A DNA stretch of 64,000 bases from Prorocentrum cordatum (Eukaryota > Sar > Dinophyceae > Prorocentrales > Prorocentraceae). Of this stretch, positions 8,482 to 17,974 are shown piece by piece. The stretch is from positions 493,562 through 557,561 of the forward strand of contig CAUYUJ010019937.1 of the NCBI GenBank assembly GCA_963575745.1, written 5' to 3'. Each line of letters begins with the position of its first letter. The first letter of the stretch is position 1. Made by a program: the position numbers and the translations under genes. The notes under the pieces were generated by a model. The model saw nothing but the letters and a program-made list of their open reading frames with translations, had not been told where the DNA came from and did no database searches.

Positions 8482-8640
8482 AGCGGCGCATCCCAGTCCC
8501 GAGATTCAGAGGTCCGAATCTGTTGCAGCGGACCTCCCAGGGCACTTGCCAAACAGGGCTGGTGAGCCTGGTACCCGGTAGCCATCTCGCAGCGAGCGAC
8601 GGACGTCCGCTGGGCTGTCAAACCGGGTGTAGAGGGTGGA

Positions 8641-9195
8641 GGATGACGAAGAGGAGCAGGAGGAGGAGGAGGAGGAGGAGGAGGAGGAGGAGGAGGAGGA
8701 GGAGGAGGGGTAGGACGAGGCAGGACGAGGAGGAGGAAGAGGGAGGGGGAGGTAGAGGAGGAAGGAAAAGGGGGAGGAGGACGGTGGGGAGGCGGAGGAG
8801 AGAGAGGAAGAGGATGCGGAAGCGATGGGAGTGGAGGCGGAGGAGGAGGGAGCGGATCAGACGGAGGAAGAGGATGCGGAGGCGATAGAGAAGGAGGAGG
8901 AGGAGAAGGAGGAGGAGGAGGAACAGGAGGCGGAGGACGAGGAGGAGGAAGAGGAGGAGGAGGAGGAGGATAAAGACGACTAAGGACTAGTGGGAGGGGG
9001 AGTGGGAGAGGGAGGAAGAGGAGGGGCAGTGGAGGAGGACAAGGGACAGAACGGAATAGGAGGAGAAGGAGGAGTAGCGTGAGGGGGCCGAGAAGAGGGG
9101 ATGCTGATGGTGATGAGGATGATGGTAATGATGTTGACGATGAGTATGATGCTGAGGCTGATGCTGATGATGATGCTGGTGATGAAGAAGAAGAG
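8641..9195. repeat. GGA microsatellite passing into GATGAT tract
   Basis: Mostly GGAGGA units with interruptions from 8641 to about 9095, then ATGATG/ATGTTG units from about 9100 to 9190. Arg/Glu/Gly-rich and Met/Val-rich frames are products of the repeat. Confidence 0.9.
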
Positions 9196-9319
9196 TGCTA
9201 ATGAGAAGGGGGAGGATTGCGCCAAGCACCTCAGAGTCCTGTGTGCTCATCTCGAAGAGTCTGGGATCAATTCGAGTGGGTGAAGGTGGAGTCGGTACCC
9301 TCTGCTACCCTCAAGGGGG

Positions 9320-9445
9320 GGAGGATGAGGACAAGAGGAGAAGGGGGAGAGGAATGACGATGATGATGATGAGGAGGAGGAGGAGGCGGATGAGTAGGAG
9401 GGAGGGAGATCAGGTGGAGGAGGATGAGACGGACTCGGTGCTCAA
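9320..9445. repeat. GGA/GAT purine microsatellite
   Basis: A short renewed tract of GAGGAG, GATGAT and GGGAGG units continuing the style of the tract just upstream. Confidence 0.75.
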
Positions 9446-9840
9446 TGTCAGTATAACGCAAACTAGTTGAGAGGAGGGGGAAGGGGAAGACGGGGACAGA
9501 CGCAAGGAGCTTCGATGCTCAATGTCAGGCCAACGTAAACATGGAGGAGGGGCCAGAGGAGGAGTAGGAGGAGGAGACACGGCGAGGGGGGGCTTTGCAG
9601 TGGAAGCGCGCCTTGAAGTCACCGCTTGTTTTGCTGCTGATTCCCAACCTTCCCTTGGTTGGATCCTCGTTCTGGAATGGAGCACTGTGGTCGCCCCGTC
9701 CTTTCCTCCCCCTCGTTCTCTCCTCTTCCTGCCTCCTCCTCGTCCGCCTCCGCCGCGCGTGGGACCCCGTGGGCGCCTGGGAGCTCCGAAGAACCCCCAG
9801 GCCAAACGTCTGTCTGTCTTGGTTTGGTTGAACACTCATT
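9446..9840. other. Unassigned stretch, partly resembling the 90-bp array leader
   Basis: The part at about 9635-9765 (GCTGATTCCCAACCTTCC..GGATCCTCGTT, then a CTC-rich run) loosely parallels the sequences at 39225-39300 and 61285-61370 that precede the 90-bp arrays, but no array follows here. No coding assignment is possible. Confidence 0.35.
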
Positions 9841-10441
9841 CCCTACCTAGGCTCTGCCTAGAGGGTTCTTACTTAGTTTGCTTAAAGGGGCGGGCAGTGG
9901 AAAACGCCCCTGGCGGTTCCCCCAGTCCCCGCCCCGCGGTTCCCCCAGGTACGTCCCCTTAGCTTAGCGTTGCTTATCTCATCTTAGCTTAGTTTAGCGT
10001 AGCTTAGCTTCATCTTAGCTTCGCTTAGCTGTAGCTTAGTTTAGCGTACCTTAGCTTATCTCATATTAGCTTAGTTTATATTTAGCTTTGCTTTCGCTTA
10101 GCTTTAGCTTAGCTTTAGCTTAGCTTCAGCTTAGCTTTAGCTTAGCTTCAGCTTAGCTTTAGCTTAGCTTTAGCTTAGCTTTAGCTTAGCTTTAGCTTAG
10201 CGTTACCTTAGCTGTAGCTTAGTTTTAGCTTGGCTTTAGCTTAGCGTTAGCTTAGCTTTAGCTTGGCCTTAGCTTATATTTAGCTTAGCTTTAGCTTGGC
10301 CTTAGCTTATATTTAGCTTAGCTTTAGCTTAACTTTAGCTTAGATTTAGCTGAGCTTTAGCTTAGCGCTACCTTAGCTTTAGCTTAGCTTTACTGTTTTT
10401 ACTAATGCTGCTTTCCTAGGGGCTCCAACTCCTAGGTAGGG
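9841..10441. mobile_element. 601-bp TIR element filled with an AGCTTTAGCTT minisatellite
   Basis: The outer ends are inverted: CCCTACCTAGG at 9841-9851 and CCTAGGTAGGG at 10431-10441. A second CCTAG box lies just inside each end. Between about 9958 and 10395 the element consists almost wholly of TTTAGCTTAGC-type units of 11-12 bp. No target duplication is obvious. It may be a mobile element whose interior has been replaced by satellite, or a satellite domain with symmetrical borders. Confidence 0.55.
9958..10395. repeat. TTTAGCTTAGC minisatellite
   Basis: Roughly forty 11-12 bp units with variants TTAGCTTAGCG, TTGGCTTTAGC and TTATATTTAGC, and some higher-order spacing. Few long frames exist because TAG occurs in the unit, so it is non-coding. 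Confidence 0.9.
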
Positions 10442-10659
10442 TCGCACTGGGATAATTGGCTTTGTCTAAGCTGCCAGTCAGTGACTTGGTTGAATCATCG
10501 AGACCCGCTTCCCACTCAGCTCGGTACGATCGGTATGAATCTGCAGTCAGTGCTGACGAAGTTTCCAACGGCAGTCCCCCCCGAGATCTTGGCTTTGCAC
10601 TCGCTTCCCACCCTGCGAAGCACCGTGCCCTTGGGGGCGCTGAAGGCCCGAATCTGCAG

Positions 10660-10860
10660 GAAGACCGCCGACCACGACGACCGCGACGACCACGACCACG
10701 ACGACGGCCGCGACCACGACGAGGCCCAGCCCGCCGCGACGACCGCGGCGACACGGCCGCGACCGCGACGACCACGACGAGGCCCAGCCCGCGGCCCTGC
10801 CGCCTCGGCCCTCCCCGCGGCCGCCGAGGTGGGCCTCCGCGAGCGCCCGGGCTCGGCGGT
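10660..10860. repeat. Degenerate GACCACGAC repeat with ~70-bp duplication
   Basis: CGACCACGACGA-type units, and within them two copies of CGACCACGACGAGGCCCAGCCCGC about 77 bp apart. A similar GACCACGAC run lies at 58975-59090. Thr/Asp- or Arg-rich frames here are composition-driven. Confidence 0.6.
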
Positions 10861-11019
10861 GGGCTTCCGCTTTGACTGCTACGACAACGACAGGGTGCGC
10901 TGCTCGAGAGGGGTCGCCGTCGGCGTCGGGCTCGGCGGCGGCGGCGCTGACGACCCTCAGAGGAGGCGCAGAGAACGATACCGCTGCCCCTCTTCGATGG
11001 CAATGAAGCTTCCGCTCGT

Positions 11020-11160
11020 GGGACTGCATGTGTAGATACAGATATGTGTATGCATGTATGTATGTAGGTATGTATGAATGCTTTGTGTATGCATGCATGT
11101 ATGTACTTTTTATGCATGTATCTATATTTGTATATGTCCATATACATATATACATATACC
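11020..11160. repeat. GTATGTAT/ATGCATGT microsatellite
   Basis: Imperfect ATGTATGT and TATACATA units. The tract ends exactly where the left boundary of the composite satellite element begins. Confidence 0.8.
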
Positions 11161-11401
11161 TATACGACCACCCTTCGGGTGAGAAGGAGGTTCGGGGGGG
11201 AGGAACCGACGTCTCACTCGATCGGTCTCACTATCGATCTCACTATCGGTCTTGCTCGATCGATCTCACTCGATCGATCTCACAATCGATCTCACTCTAT
11301 CTATGTCATTCGATCAATCTCACTATCGATCTCACAATCGATCTCACATCCGGTCTCACTATGGATCTCACTATCGATATCACAATCGATCTCACAATCA
11401 A

Positions 11402-12468
11402 CGTCATCATCATCAACATCATCGTCATCAGCATCATCATCATCATCGGGACACCATCATCATTATCACCTCATCATCATCATCAACATCATCAGCATCA
11501 CCATCATAATCATCACCGGGACATCACCATCGTCACCATCAGCATCATCAACATCGTCATCATCGGGACAACGTCATCATCATCATCATCATCATCATCA
11601 TCACCATAATCATCATCATCGGGACACCATCATCATCATCAACATTAGCATCATCATCACCATCATCGGGCCACCATCATCAAAATCACCATCATCACCT
11701 CATCCTCATCATCAACATCATCATCAATCGGGGCACCATCATCGTCATCATCATCAACATCATCATCATTGGGACACTATCATCATCACCATCATCTTCA
11801 ACAGCATCGTCATCAACCTCATCATCATCGTCGGGACACCATCATCATCATCATCTTCATCATCACGCTCATCTCATCATCATATCATCATCAGCATCAC
11901 CATCAGAATCATCACCGGGACATCATCATCGTCACCATCAGCATCATCAACATCATCATCATCGGGACACCGTCATCATCTTCATCATCATCGGAACACC
12001 ACTATCATTATCTTCATCTCATCAGCATCATCATCATCGGGACATCATCATCAGCAAAATCAATCATCATCAACATCATCATCATCGGGGCACCATCAAC
12101 ATCGTCATCATCATCATCATCATCACCATAATCATCATCATCGGGACACAATCATCATCATCAACATTAGCATCATCATCGCCGTCATCGGGCCACCATC
12201 ATCAAACTCACCATCATCACCTCATCCTCATCATCAACATCATCATCATCGGGACACCATCATCGTCATCATCGTCAACATCATCATTGGGACACTATCA
12301 TCATCATCCTCATCTTCAACAGCATCGTCATCAACCTCATCATCATCGTCCGGACACCATCATCATCATCATCTTCATCATCACGCTCATCTCATCATCA
12401 TATCATCATCAACCTCATCAGGATCCTCAACATCATCATCATTGGGACACGCTCATCATCAGCAGCAA

Positions 12469-12503
<35 letters not shown>

Positions 12504-12669
12504 ACATAATCATCATCTGGACACAATCATCACCACCAGCATCATCATCATCCACATCGTCATCATCATCATCATCATCATCATCGGGACACCGTCATCA
12601 TCACCACCATCACCATTACATCAACATCATCGACATCATCATCATGATCAGCAGCAGCAGCATCAACAG

Positions 12670-12738
<69 letters not shown>

Positions 12739-12742
12739 TATC
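11402..12742. repeat. CAT microsatellite interspersed with GGGACACC boxes
   Basis: About 1.34 kb of CATCATCAT broken every 60-120 bp by CGGGACACC. Longer duplicated segments are visible, for example a block with GTCATCAACCTCATCATCATCG near 11800 and again near 12330. The 690-codon His/Ser/Ile frame is an artefact: all three plus frames remain open across it. Confidence 0.9.
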
Positions 12743-12782
12743 GGGACACCGACGGGAGATCGGCGGGACACCGGCGGGACAC

Positions 12783-12930
12783 CGGCGGGACACCGCTCGG
12801 CACCGGCCCCTGGAAAGGAAACATTTGGTCCGGCCGCGCCTCAGCCGGAGGCGGGACACCGGCGGGACACCGCGCGGCACCGGCCCCCGGAAAGGAAGCA
12901 TTTGGTTCGGCCGCGCCTCAGCCGGAGGAG
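12783..12930. repeat. ~78-bp tandem duplication in the composite element
   Basis: Two adjacent units each contain GGCGGGACACCG, GGCACCGGCCCC, GGAAAGGAA, CATTTGGT and CCGCGCCTCAGCCGGAG, differing at a handful of sites. Confidence 0.75.
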
Positions 12931-13072
12931 ATTTCCTTTTCGCCCGCCCACGCAGTTTGGCCTCGCACGCACGCACGGCACGCACAAACACGAAACCGAA
13001 AGCGATTTCCCGGTAGGGGGGCTCTCCGTTCCACTTCGATCTCACCCTCTCACTTCCGATATGTGTGTGCGT

Positions 13073-13073
<1 letters not shown>

Positions 13074-13108
<35 letters not shown>

Positions 13109-13190
13109 GCGAATCGCGCCCGATACCGTCACATAGCGCCACATAGCGCCCAGAAGCGCCGAATAGCGTTCTAATAGCGCCCACTAGCCA
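13074..13190. repeat. AT dinucleotide tract and ATAGCGCC short repeat
   Basis: AT repeats at about 13074-13106 are followed by degenerate CATAGCGCCC and AATAGCG units up to about 13190. A related CATATAGCCC series occurs at 62750-62850. Confidence 0.75.
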
Positions 13191-13375
13191 CCAATGGCGC
13201 CATGTGAGGGAGAGGCTTTCTGTTCCCTTTGGTCGTGGGCGCTTCGGGGACGACCAAACGCTTTCGGCGAGTTGCTTTACAACCCTTCCCTCGTGGTCGC
13301 GGCCGGACTCGCATCGAAAACTTGGTTCGATTGTGTTCTAGGAGCGATTTTCGGAGTAGCCACATCGGTAATCTT

Positions 13376-13558
13376 TGTCGGTGGCGGAATTCGAAACCGA
13401 CCCTCGCGGATCAACGATTCGGGCAACTCGATGGGCGGTGGGAGTAGGGTTCGGAATTCGTCTAATTCATGGCTATCACCCAAACCTGAACCCCCGCCTC
13501 CCATTGATTAAGGCCAATCGGTGGCGGGTGGGGGTAGGGTTGGGATGTCGCCACCTAG
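13376..13558. mobile_element. F8 TIR element (GGGTAGGGTTCGGATGTCG family), copy 1
   Basis: The right end is GGGGTAGGGTTGGGATGTCGCCACCTAG; the left end GTGGCGGAATTCGAAACCGACCC is its diverged inverted partner. A second inner pair (GATTCGGGCAACTCG, GGTGGGAGTAGGGTTCGG) suggests two nested sets of ends. Related elements are at 19441-19592 and 44499-44683. Non-coding. Confidence 0.55.
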
Positions 13559-13679
13559 GAACCGATACCGCTGCCCTTCCCTTCTCGCCGCGGCTGGCTC
13601 GCCTATCGAAATCCTGTTCCTATCGCCTATCGAGATCCTGCTCCGAACGCTCCGCAGAAGAGGTCCACGGAGCAGCGGC

Positions 13680-14409
13680 TGCGGTGCCTTGTTGGTTCCC
13701 CGTGCAGGCGAGCCGCTGATACTAAACCCTTTTGGGTTTGGAAGGGCCTCGCTGTTCCCTGGGCCCTCTCGTGTCAGGAGGGGAAAATACACAGACACAA
13801 TTCATCGCCGACTCCCAGCAAAATATTGGAAAATATGGGAAGTGGGGGAAAGACAAAAACCCAGAACATATTGGAAAATATAGGGAATCCTGTTATTTGT
13901 GTGTATTTATTTGTGTGTCCTTGGGCCCCTTCATCGTGGTGGTTCCTCTAGCGCGCCTCGTGCACACAGGCGCCGATGGTGCCAACGAGGGGCTCGGTTC
14001 CTCATGTGGCGTTCCCTCTCGCAGCAGCCCCACCGTGCGCCCAGGTGTCTGGGCGCGGGGAGGGTACCCTTGAAGATTCTGCTAGGTTTTGGGCGACGGA
14101 GGGTCTCATGTTTTGAAGGATGTTCTTCTGGCCTAGGTCCGACTGCACCCGAGGCGCCCAGAGAGATGGGGCATTCCTGGGAAACCACCCGCGCCACCCG
14201 GGAGTGGCTCCTCGGAAGGCCGCCATCAAGACATGTGCTTGTCCGGCTCCCCAGACTGGCAGAGGGCCGAGGCTCGAGGGCGATCGGTCAACCCGGCTTT
14301 GAAGTCGGGGCGCGCGTCGTAGTTCAGGGCCTCTGGCAGGCGGCGGTCCCGAGGGGTGTCGCGTTGCCCAGCACAAGAGACCTCCTCTCCCAGGGTCTCA
14401 CGTTCTCGA
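13680..14409. other. Unassigned stretch with no supported gene
   Basis: Includes a short internal duplication of a GGAAAATATGGGAA-type segment near 13828-13885. Several 60-200 codon frames overlap on both strands without consistent codon bias or recognisable domains. Confidence 0.45.
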
Positions 14410-14700
14410 ATCGATGGGGTCGGAGGATCTCGCCGAATCGCCGATGCATCGGCGATGCGGCTCGATGCGGAGCCCGATCTTCTCCACGCTAGCATCGCCG
14501 ATGCACCGCCGACGTCGGCGATGCGGCGCGATCCTCCGGCCCCATCTACAGTCGGCCCGGATTAGCAGGTCGACGCGTGCCTTCTTACACTCCTATGGCG
14601 GTGTGGCCCTCGGAAGGGTCTTGTGTCCTCTCGCGTGTCCTGTCTAATGAAGTCCGACTGTACTCGGACCCCATCTAGGGGGCCTCGATTGATCGGAGGT
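14410..14700 (+). mobile_element. F5 foldback element, copy 2, interrupted by an F2 insertion
   Basis: GATGGGGTCGGAGGATCTCG, GCCGATGCATCGGCGATGCG and GCGGCGCGATCCTCCGGCCCCATC form the foldback. The family's downstream tail (CTCGGACCCCATCTAGGGGGCCTC) is separated from it by the 112-bp F2 element at 14549-14660. Copies at 15463 and 16248 keep the tail contiguous, which proves the interruption. Confidence 0.7.
14549..14660. mobile_element. F2 Tc1/mariner-type MITE, copy 2
   Basis: Inverted ends CAGTCGGCCCGGATTAG and CTAATGAAGTCCGACTG, with TA on each side (14547-14548 and 14661-14662). The interior matches copy 1 from CACTCCTATGGCG through GGAAGGGTCTTGTG to the right end; about 40 bp near the left is absent. 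Insertion at a single TA is supported by uninterrupted F5 relatives. Confidence 0.8.
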
Positions 14701-15047
14701 GGATAGACCTCCTACCCTGACACGTCGATTAAGGAATTGGCAGTTTTCGGTTCGCGAGAGGGCGTCGCGGCCTTCGCTTTTGCGGGTCCAGGCCCGTCGG
14801 TTTCGGCCCCAGGCCGCTTTCAGAGAGGACGCTCTTCTGGCCTGGGGCCGCCTCTGCCCGTGCGGCTCCCCGTGCGCCCGGGTGCAGCCAGGGCGCGCCC
14901 GTCGGCGGCCGTCGGGCCTCGTCCTTCGGGCGGTGGCGCCCGCGAGGCGAGGGCCCCCGGGCCTCTCCCCGGCGAGGGCCCGGGCCGCAGCGGAGGTCTT
15001 GCCCAGGCCTCCGACATGGAATTCGGGGATGATCTCAGCCAGGCTTA

Positions 15048-15202
15048 CGTCGGGCCTGTCCCTCTACAGGAGGAAGATTCAAAAATAGTCAAAACATAGT
15101 CTCGGGACTGTTTGTTTTGGTATGTTTGGGCATCTTTTGAGCATTGTTTCAATTTGTTTCATTTTTCGTCCAAGATCTCCCTGTAGGGTGACAGGCCCGA
15201 CC
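15048..15202. mobile_element. F1 TIR element, copy 1 (155 bp)
   Basis: Left CGTCGGGCCTGTCCCTCTACAGG and right CCTGTAGGGTGACAGGCCCGACC are inverted over about 23 bp; TA lies outside each end (15046-15047 and 15203-15204). The interior is A/T-rich with TTGTTT and GAGCATTGTTTC, unlike the GC-rich surroundings. A GT within the left tip and a TAG formed at the right TA would allow it to be spliced as an intron, with a small possible exon (ASDMEFGDDLSQA) just upstream; that is speculative. Copies at 34709 and 33376. Confidence 0.75.
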
Positions 15203-15217
15203 TAGAGCTGAGCCTCA

Positions 15218-15393
15218 CACTGGAGGCCCATGCCAAGAAGCACCCTGCCTGCCTCCAGGGCGCCCTGGGTGTCTTGGGCTTCGGTGGCCTTGCCGTGGAA
15301 AGCGTGGCGTTGCCGCCCCAGAACTGCAAAGACGTCCTGGTGTCTCAGGGTTGGGTTTCTGGTGGACGGTTTCTTGTGGTCGATCTCTCAGTG
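15218..15393. mobile_element. F10 TIR element, copy 1
   Basis: CACTGGAGGCCCATGCCAAGAAG at the left pairs with the inverted right end TTTCTTGTGGTCGATCTCTCAGTG. The interior has CACCCTGCCTGCCTCCAGGG and GGTTTCTTGTGG blocks shared with copies at 42193-42361 and 48594-48771. It sits 15 bp from F1 copy 1. Confidence 0.65.
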
Positions 15394-15462
15394 CAGTTAA
15401 TTTTATCTAGGTCTACCCAGGCTTATCATGGCCTTCGTTATTCTCGTCAAGGCCTCCCAGAT

Positions 15463-15545
15463 GATGTCGGAGGATCGCACCGCAACGCCGATGCGGCGCG
15501 ATCCTCCGACCCCATCCACTCGGACCCCGCTGGGGAGGCCTCTAT
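15463..15545 (+). mobile_element. F5 foldback element, copy 3, short
   Basis: GATGTCGGAGGATCGCACCGC and GCGGCGCGATCCTCCGACCCCATC form a compact hairpin, followed directly by CACTCGGACCCCGCTGGGGAGGCCTC. Here the family tail is contiguous with the hairpin, giving an empty-site comparison for the F2 insertion at 14549. Confidence 0.7.
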
Positions 15546-16247
15546 TTTAAAACGTTGTTGGGTCATTTGTTGTCCGTTTTCAGGATCGTCGTCTTTGTTC
15601 CTCTGGGTTGGGGCCCATTTGTTCCCATGTGGGATGTATTGTTCGCATTGTCTTTTCGCTTCTTGTGTTGTGTCGTGCTGCTGTCGTTCATGGTCTTTTT
15701 GGGGTATATAATTGCTTCTTTCCGATATGGCTTGGCGAATTACGAAAAGGGGGAACACGCAATGCCCCCCAGTTGTTTCAGATATTTGCAGTCCCAGACC
15801 CCCTCGCGGCGTGAACAGAAACGCGGCGGGAGCTTGGCTGCTACTGCGAAGGCTCAAGGCCGGTGCCGCCGTCCCTGCCCTGAAGCTTGCTCACCAATGT
15901 CGGCCTCTCTTGGCGAGCCCTCTCCGGGCCCCGGGTCCTGCATGGCTGTCGTTCGCGCAGGCACCAGGCGGACTGCCCCCGCTAGGGGGCTAGCACCGCC
16001 AGCGAGCGAGCCCCCTCCCGGCCAATCAACCAACCAACCAGCAGCCAACGACCGCGAAGAAGAAGAGCGAGGCGGACGGGAGGTGAGGCCGTCCAGGCGT
16101 GTGAGCCGCAGCCCACTGTTGGGGGCAACCAGGCCAATGGCACTACCCAGAGCCTGTAAAACAGAAGGTTGTGCAGGATGGAGAGCCAGTCCTGTGGAAT
16201 GAGGATTTCCACGGGGTTCGAAGTTGTGAAAAGTGGCGTAGGGGGTC
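15546..16247. other. Unassigned stretch with no supported gene
   Basis: A T-rich section (about 15550-15730) with a hydrophobic open frame, then GC-rich sequence. The 215-codon plus frame is Val/Leu/Phe-rich only where the DNA is T-rich and has no domain I recognise. CCAATCAACCAACCAACC near 16022 is a short tetranucleotide run. Confidence 0.4.
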
Positions 16248-16438
16248 TGGGATCCGAGGATCCCGCCGCATCGCCGATGCATCGGCGATGCGCTTGGCGA
16301 TGAGCCTGCTTGCCTTCACGCTGACGTCGCCGGTGCATCGCCGACGTCGCCGTCGCGTCGCCGATGCATCGACGTTGCTTCGCGATTCGCGGACCGCATC
16401 TATTCGTACCCCAGTCGGGAGGCCTCCAGGCGAGCCAG
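16248..16438 (+). mobile_element. F5 foldback element, copy 4
   Basis: GGATCCCGCCGCATCGCCGATGCATCGGCGATGCG opens the element (given here in its first 35 bp as GGATCCCGCCGCATCGCC plus GATGCATCGGCGATGCG). It ends GCGGACCGCATCTATTCG followed by TACCCCAGTCGGGAGGCCTCC. The CATCTATTCG junction preserves the TA that is split by F2 in copy 2. Confidence 0.65.
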
Positions 16439-16679
16439 ACGTCTTGGCGGTACCATTTCCGAGGCTGGAGTGTTGACATCCGCCGTGCTGGCAGTCGATC
16501 TTCGTTGGCGTCAGGGTGCGGTGGTCATTCCCTCATCAAAGGGGCGAGTAGTAATGATAATTTGTGATGCGCTCCACGGTTTCCAGATTTTCTTATTGCC
16601 CCGCGCGGCTAGAGACAGATCATCGATTCTGAATGGCCGATGAACGTTAGACATTCAAACACTCTTAAAACTTACCGTG

Positions 16680-16959
16680 AGCCAATCGCGTCATCACATT
16701 ACCGAGATACCGATGCATTCGGGGCCACATGGGCCCCACGATATCCATAACCATTACCTCCTGGGACATCGGCCAGACGTTGGATGCGCAAAGTTCCAGC
16801 CTCACAATGTCGCTCTGCCTCGGGAAAATCGCACAGAAAGGATGAGTCGAGGTCTCTACACGTACCCCGCGCGCTCCCGCTCGCTCGAGGTGATGGGGAT
16901 GGGGGAGGAAGGGAGAGAAAGAGGGACAGACAATTGAACGTCTTCACGGCAGGAAGCAT
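16680..16959 (-). pseudogene. Possible retroelement integrase scrap
   Basis: On the minus strand at about 16725-16760 a frame reads EVMVMDIVGPM, resembling the start of retroviral-type integrase cores, where an Asp precedes a G-P turn. A second minus frame upstream (higher coordinates) reads LCDFPEAERHCEAGTLRIQRLADVP and would have to be joined to it by a one-base shift. There are no catalytic partners and no flanking LTR or RT. The resemblance rests on about 11 residues, so this is a weak call. Confidence 0.25.
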
Positions 16960-17089
16960 TCGCGCGTTCGTGCGTATTCTAACCCATCGTTAGTTGTCAA
17001 GTGGTCGTGTCAGAACGTGTAGATTTTGCGGATTGAAACGAGTGCTGATCATTTTAAGGCGGGTAACGACGTCGTCTTCGTCGACCAGC

Positions 17090-17230
17090 GTCGTCCGCGT
17101 CAAGTCGTCGCCGTCGTCGTCATCGCCGTCGTCGTAGTCGTCGTCATCGTCGTCGTCCATCGGCGTCTCCGCCGCCGTCGGCTGCTGTTGTCATCGGTGC
17201 CGGGCGCGTCGTCGACGTCGGTGATGGATG
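17090..17230. repeat. CGTCGT trinucleotide tract
   Basis: CGTCGTCGT and GTCGCCGTC units with interruptions. The DNA upstream (16960-17090) has no recognisable feature. Confidence 0.75.
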
Positions 17231-17489
17231 GCGCAGGCGTCCGCGGTGTCACGACGTTGTTTTCGTCGTCGATACCTTCCTTCTCGTCTGAGGGGAGAGG
17301 CATGCCGGTACCGATGTCTTCGTGTCTCGCCAGCCTCCTCCTCCTACCCGTCCTGCCCTGCCGGAGTGAGGGGGTCGCCAGCAGGGTTGTTGTTGCTCAA
17401 GGACTCGCCGCTCGGGGTTCTCTTAGGTCCAGCAGAGCCCGCAGGTGTCCAGCCACCCCGAGCGGAGCAAACACGAGAATTCCACCAGC

Positions 17490-17875
17490 CCGATCCCGAT
17501 CCCGATCCCGACCCCCTTCCTTCTCCTCCTCCCCCTCCTCTTCCTCCTCCTCCCCCTCCTCCTCCAATCCTCTCTCCTTCTCCTCCGTCGTCCTCATCCT
17601 CCGCCTCGTCCTCCACTTCCTTTTTCTCCTCCTCCTCCTCCTCCTCCTCCTCCTCCTCCTCCTCCCCCTCCTTCCTCCTCCCAAACCTTATACTGGTGGC
17701 TGTAGGCAACCTGGGGACCTTCCACCCCTAAAGGAAGCGTAACGTCTTAGAGTCATCCTCGTCCTTTTTCTCCTCCTCCTTCTCCTCCTCCTCTTCCTCC
17801 TCCTCATCTTCGTTCTCCTTCTCCTCCTCCTCCTCCTCCTCCTCCTCCTCCTCCTCTTCTATCCTCTCTCTTACA
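17490..17875. repeat. CTC microsatellite, two tracts
   Basis: Polypyrimidine CTCCTC runs at about 17518-17685 and 17758-17870 are separated by a ~70-bp non-repetitive spacer (ACCTTATACTGGTGGCTGTAGG). Just before them is a short CCGATCCCGATCCCGATC run. Pro/Ser/Leu and Glu/Gly/Arg frames are artefacts. Confidence 0.9.
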
Positions 17876-17974
17876 AATCGCCTCTCCCTGTCGCACCCCG
17901 AGGCCAGGTTGTATGGCGGGCCGGGCGTTTCGCCTGAGACTCTTCCCACCCCTTATGACTCTGAAGTTTAAGCA

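Larger units (their letters stand above)
11158..13064 (+). mobile_element. Composite satellite element, copy 1 (about 1.9 kb)
   Basis: Left block: CCTATACGACCACCCTTCGGGTGAGAAGGAGG and GAACCGACGTCTCACTCGATC. Then GATCTCACTATC units (about 11210-11402), a CATCAT tract broken by GGGACACC boxes (11402-12742), GGCGGGACACCG repeats, and a right block with CACGAAACCGAAAGCGATTTC and CCGTTCCACTTCGATCTCACC. Every block reappears in reverse order and orientation at 57345-58492, where the CAT tract is absent and GGGACACC units dominate. The two are therefore inverted copies of one element with different internal satellite content. No protein-coding part is evident. Confidence 0.7.

Noticed and set aside
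11074-13146. A 690-codon His/Ser/Ile-rich frame
   Set aside because: Produced by the CAT microsatellite; the frame runs across both borders of the composite element and all phases are open.
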